Below, one piece after another: positions 22,494 to 25,105 of a stretch of 25,105 nucleotides of DNA. Each line of letters opens with the position of its first letter. The stretch's first letter is position 1. The position numbers and the translations under genes are program-made. This stretch comes from an uncultured bacterium. Its GTDB lineage: Bacteria > Bacillota > Clostridia > Oscillospirales > Ruminococcaceae. The notes under the pieces were generated by a model. That model made no database searches and was not told the DNA's origin. It was given only the letters and a program-made list of their open reading frames with translations. The stretch lies in the NCBI GenBank assembly GCA_905214345.1, contig CAJMLV010000041.1, positions 1-25,105 of the forward strand, given 5' to 3'.

Positions 22494-23897
22494 TCAGTCC
22501 TTTAATTTGATGGCATTGACGGCCTCCCGCAAGTAAGAGACCCCTACCAGACGCAGGCCCGGGAACTGGCGCTGATCCAGCATTTTCAGGTTGTGCTTGG
22601 GGATGATGGCGGTGTCAAAGCCCACGCGCTGGGCTTCCCGAAGACGGGTTTCCAGATGAGGCACGCTGCGCACTTCCCCGCCCAGGCCCACTTCTCCGAT
22701 GGCCAGGGTCTTTTCCGCGATGGGCAGGTCCAGCAGGCTGGATGCCATGGCCAGACAAGCGGGCAGATCACAGGAGGTCTCGTCCAGGCGTAAACCGCCA
22801 ACCACATTCAGATATACATCCTGGTTGCCGAAGAAATGGCCGGTACGTTTTTCCAGCACAGCCAGCAGCAGATACATGCGGTTGTAATCAAACCCACTGG
22901 CGGTGCGTCGGGGGCTGGGAAAAGAAGTCTTGGTCACAAGGGCCTGCAGTTCTCCCAACACCGGGCGGGTACCCTCCATCACACAGGCTACGCAGGTGCC
23001 GCTGATGCCCAAAGGCCGGCCTTCCAGCATGACCTGGGAGGGATTTTCGATCTGTTCCAGACCGCGGCCGGTCATATCGAACATGCCGATCTCGTTGGTG
23101 GAACCGTAACGGTTTTTCACCGCCCGCAAAACGCGGTACGGCAGGGTTTTGTCACCTTCAAAATACAACACCGTGTCCACGATGTGTTCCATCACCTTAG
23201 GCCCGGCGATGGCACCGTCCTTGTTTACATGGCCCACGATGAAGGTGGGAATCTCGTAGGTTTTGGCCACATTGAGGAAACGGGCTGTGCTCTCCTTGAC
23301 CTGGGATACCGTGCCGGAAGAGGATGCGATATCGGTGCAGCGCATGGTTTGGATGGAGTCAATTACCACCAGGTCTGGTTTGAGCTGCTCGATCAGGCCG
23401 CAGATCTCATCCACATCACTTTCGGCCACCAGGGAGATATTGTCCTGGGGGACGTTCAGCCGAACGGCACGCAGCTTGATCTGGCGTACCGACTCTTCGC
23501 CGGTCACATACAGGACCGACCGGGTGCGGGAAACTTCGCCGCACAGCTGCAACAGGATGGTGGATTTGCCAATACCCGGTTCGCCGCCGATCAGGGTGAC
23601 ACTGCCGATGACGATACCACCGCCCAGCACACGGTCCAGTTCCCCGATACCGGTGACAATGCGGCTTTTTTCTTCGGTGGTACTGACCCCGCTGAGCTTG
23701 AGGGGCGTCAGGCTGGTTTGCCCGGGGGTACGAGCCGGAGCCGAAGCCTTGCCGGAAGAAGATTTGGAGGGTTCTGCCACCACATCTTCCGTCATGGTGT
23801 TCCAGGCACCGCAGGAAGGGCAGCGCCCCAGCCAACGGGGACTGGTTTCCCCGCATTGGGTACACACATAGATGGTTTTCAGCTTGTCTTTTGCCAT
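22494..23897 (-). CDS. radA: DNA repair protein RadA
   Basis: A 467-residue RecA-like branch-migration ATPase for homologous recombination. The N-terminal C4 zinc finger has Cys12, Cys15, Cys26 and Cys29 (CTQCGETSPRWLGRCPSCG). A Ser/Lys-rich linker (residues 35-78) precedes the ATPase core with Walker A GEPGIGKST (about 105-113) and a Walker B strand DLVVIDSIQTM. The RadA motif KNRYG follows, then a Lon-protease-like C-terminal domain (VVGGLRLDETSCDLPACLA, IGEVGLGGEVR). Length is normal. GGGGAGG lies 7 nt before the ATG. It has its own promoter and leads a transcript with the sseB-like and DUF7916-like genes. Confidence 0.97.
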   Translation of the reverse strand: MAKDKLKTIYVCTQCGETSPRWLGRCPSCGAWNTMTEDVVAEPSKSSSGKASAPARTPGQTSLTPLKLSGVSTTEEKSRIVTGIGELDRVLGGGIVIGSVTLIGGEPGIGKSTILLQLCGEVSRTRSVLYVTGEESVRQIKLRAVRLNVPQDNISLVAESDVDEICGLIEQLKPDLVVIDSIQTMRCTDIASSSGTVSQVKESTARFLNVAKTYEIPTFIVGHVNKDGAIAGPKVMEHIVDTVLYFEGDKTLPYRVLRAVKNRYGSTNEIGMFDMTGRGLEQIENPSQVMLEGRPLGISGTCVACVMEGTRPVLGELQALVTKTSFPSPRRTASGFDYNRMYLLLAVLEKRTGHFFGNQDVYLNVVGGLRLDETSCDLPACLAMASSLLDLPIAEKTLAIGEVGLGGEVRSVPHLETRLREAQRVGFDTAIIPKHNLKMLDQRQFPGLRLVGVSYLREAVNAIKLKD

Positions 23898-23926
23898 GGC
23901 CTGTCCTCCCCTTTTGTATCCTGTTT

Positions 23927-23955
23927 ATTATAGCCCAAAATAGGCACAGGGGCAA
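23927..23955 (-). promoter_or_regulatory. Promoter for radA transcript
   Basis: On the minus strand TTGCCC (23950-23955) and a perfect TATAAT (23927-23932) are separated by 17 nt, about 30 nt before the radA start. Confidence 0.7.
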
Positions 23956-23988
23956 GGGTCGGGATTGGCAGCAAGCACCGGTGGAGGC

Positions 23989-24369
23989 TCATTTTTCGGC
24001 AGAAAAGCGGTATGCCTGGTGTACCCAGCCCATCAGTTCCTCGTCAATCTCGCCAACATCGGATACCAGAACGTGGTGGGTCCAGCGGCGGGGACTGGCT
24101 TCCACGGCAGCGTCGATGCGGGGCGATTCCAGCCGGTGGTCCAGCCCGAAGGTGATGACAATGTATACCGGCGGCCGCTGTTTGGCCTTGCGCACCTTCA
24201 GAAAGGACACACAGGCGAACACATAGCGGTTTGCATAGGTGATTTGGGTTTTCTGGACCCGTACGGTGAACTCCCCTACCCTTTGCCGCAGCTGCTCTTC
24301 AAAGGCCTCGAACAAGGGTAGCGCGGCGGGATTCTTATCGAAGAAAAACAATGCATCCGGATTGATCAT
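23989..24369 (-). CDS. DUF5655-like small protein
   Basis: A 126-residue soluble protein. The central segment VGEFTVRVQKTQITYANRYVFACVSF, with a later RPPVYIVITFGLDHRLESPRI, resembles DUF5655, a small domain of unknown function found alone or next to other domains. The start at 24369 (MINPDALFFF) is supported by AAGGGG 5 nt upstream; the longer frame to 24435 would run through a hairpin. It lies between tyrS and radA, 110 nt after tyrS. No enzyme motif is visible. Confidence 0.65.
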   Translation of the reverse strand: MINPDALFFFDKNPAALPLFEAFEEQLRQRVGEFTVRVQKTQITYANRYVFACVSFLKVRKAKQRPPVYIVITFGLDHRLESPRIDAAVEASPRRWTHHVLVSDVGEIDEELMGWVHQAYRFSAEK

Positions 24370-24408
24370 GGAATCCCCTTCTTTGCTGCAGGATATGCGG
24401 ATACAGCA

Positions 24409-24447
24409 CAAAGCCGCCCCGCGGCATCTGAGCACGGAGCGGCTTTG
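24409..24447 (-). other. Hairpin between tyrS and the DUF5655 gene
   Basis: CAAAGCCGC (24409-24417) and GCGGCTTTG (24439-24447) form a 9-bp stem with a 21-nt loop. Neither strand has a proper T run after it, so it is a weak terminator at best, or an mRNA processing or attenuation element. Confidence 0.4.
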
Positions 24448-24479
24448 CAGCGTGAAGCCGACCGCCTTTCAGCAGGCAA

Positions 24480-25105
24480 TCACAGCATCACTTTATGGTA
24501 GACTTTCTTGCCCTTTTTGATCACAACGCCGGCTTTCAGGGCGTCCACGGTCAGGGCGGTGGCGGGATCGGTAACCTTTTCACCGTCAAGCAGAACGCCG
24601 CCCTGCTGGATCAGCTGGCGGGCTTCCCGGTTGGAAGAGCACAGTCCGGCAGCCACCATGGCAGCCAGCAGGCCCACCTTGCCGTCCTTCACCAGAGCTT
24701 CGTCCAGCACGGTGGAGGGCATGTGTTCCTGGTCGGCGGCACCGCTGAACAGACCGCGGGCGGTCTCCTGGGCCTTGGCGGCTTCTTCCTCGCCGTGGAC
24801 CATCTTGGTCAGCTCGAAAGCCAGAATCTCCTTGGCCTTGTTCAGCTGCTCACCCTGCCAGTGGTCCATCTCGTCGATCTGTTCCAGCGGCAGGAAGGTC
24901 AGCATGCGGATGCACTTGAGCACGTCGGCATCGCCCACGTTGCGCCAGTACTGATAGAACTCGAAGGGGCTGGTCTTGTTGGGGTCGAGCCAGACGGCGT
25001 TGCCGGCGGTCTTGCCCATCTTCTTGCCCTGAGAGTCGGTGAGCAGGGTGATGGTCATGGCGTGGGCATCCTTGCCCAGCTTGCGGCGGATGAGCTCGGT
25101 GCCGC
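24480..25105 (-). CDS. tyrS: Tyrosyl-tRNA synthetase, C-terminal part (cut by window edge)
   Basis: The frame continues from the ATG at 25058 upstream through TELIRRKLGKDAHAMTITLL to the window edge, so this is the C-terminal 208 or so residues of a class I TyrRS. TDSQGKKMGKT is the KMSKS-equivalent loop that binds ATP and the tRNA end. FEFYQYWRNVGDADVLKCI and LTFLPLEQIDEM are typical of the helical region after it. The S4 RNA-binding domain is at the end (SNREARQLIQQGGVLLDGEK). The Rossmann fold with the HIGH motif lies outside the window. The ATG at 25058 is internal and should not be used as the start. Confidence 0.96.
   Translation of the reverse strand, partial: GTELIRRKLGKDAHAMTITLLTDSQGKKMGKTAGNAVWLDPNKTSPFEFYQYWRNVGDADVLKCIRMLTFLPLEQIDEMDHWQGEQLNKAKEILAFELTKMVHGEEEAAKAQETARGLFSGAADQEHMPSTVLDEALVKDGKVGLLAAMVAAGLCSSNREARQLIQQGGVLLDGEKVTDPATALTVDALKAGVVIKKGKKVYHKVML

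Noticed and set aside
24409..24447. Intrinsic terminator of tyrS
   Set aside because: The stem is good but neither strand has a T run after it, so it is listed only as a hairpin.
1..25105. CRISPR array, transposon ends, prophage or defence system
   Set aside because: I saw no regularly spaced repeats, no transposase or phage structural genes, and no recognised defence domains; the only recombinase is Xer-like with sporulation-type neighbours.

Overview
The window looks like chromosomal DNA of a GC-rich gut member of the Clostridia (Bacillota), most likely the Oscillospirales/Ruminococcaceae side (Faecalibacterium, Gemmiger or Subdoligranulum relatives). The grounds are AGGAGG-type ribosome sites, fused SecDF, a GerA-type germination operon, N-terminal-rubredoxin rubrerythrin, TIGR04086 and SpoIIM-like membrane proteins, and the DHHW/MBOAT/DUF4358 set. 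Genus-level placement is inference from gene content, not from a search.

Layout. 1-3333 (minus): a broken HTH regulator, then a two-gene transcript encoding a DUF6311-like membrane protein and an RluA-family pseudouridine synthase. 3369-8027 (plus): tRNA-Leu(UAA) with its own promoter and terminator, then an aminotransferase - secDF - nrdR transcript ending at a clear terminator. 8091-11487 (plus): a tightly overlapping gerAA-gerAB-gerAC operon. 11491-14961 (minus): DUF4358 lipoprotein - structured intergenic element - MBOAT acyltransferase - DHHW protein, probably an O-acetylation module for a surface polymer. 15031-18108 (plus): single-gene transcripts for a Gx-type membrane transporter component, rubrerythrin, tgt and yajC, each with a recognisable sigma-A promoter. 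18111-19255 (plus): two overlapping membrane-protein genes (TIGR04086 and SpoIIM-like). 19223-20468 (minus): a Xer-type tyrosine recombinase with a long leader carrying a perfect palindrome and a possible short upstream ORF. 20541-25105 (minus): the 5'-truncated tyrS, a DUF5655 protein, then radA - sseB-like - DUF7916-like ending at a strong terminator.

How the genes work together. Housekeeping functions dominate: protein export (SecDF, YajC), tRNA modification and charging (Tgt, TyrRS, RluA), deoxynucleotide control (NrdR), DNA repair and recombination (RadA, Xer), and oxidative defence (rubrerythrin). Two sets point to lifestyle: the ger operon together with SpoIIM suggests a spore-forming ancestry or ability, and the MBOAT/DHHW/DUF4358 set suggests envelope polysaccharide acylation.

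I found no CRISPR array, insertion sequence, prophage or recognisable defence island. The most unusual signals are regulatory or structural: the 11-6-11 palindrome and possible leader ORF before the Xer gene, the paired palindromes around the rubrerythrin promoter, the folded element before the MBOAT gene, and a ribosome site buried in the yajC terminator.
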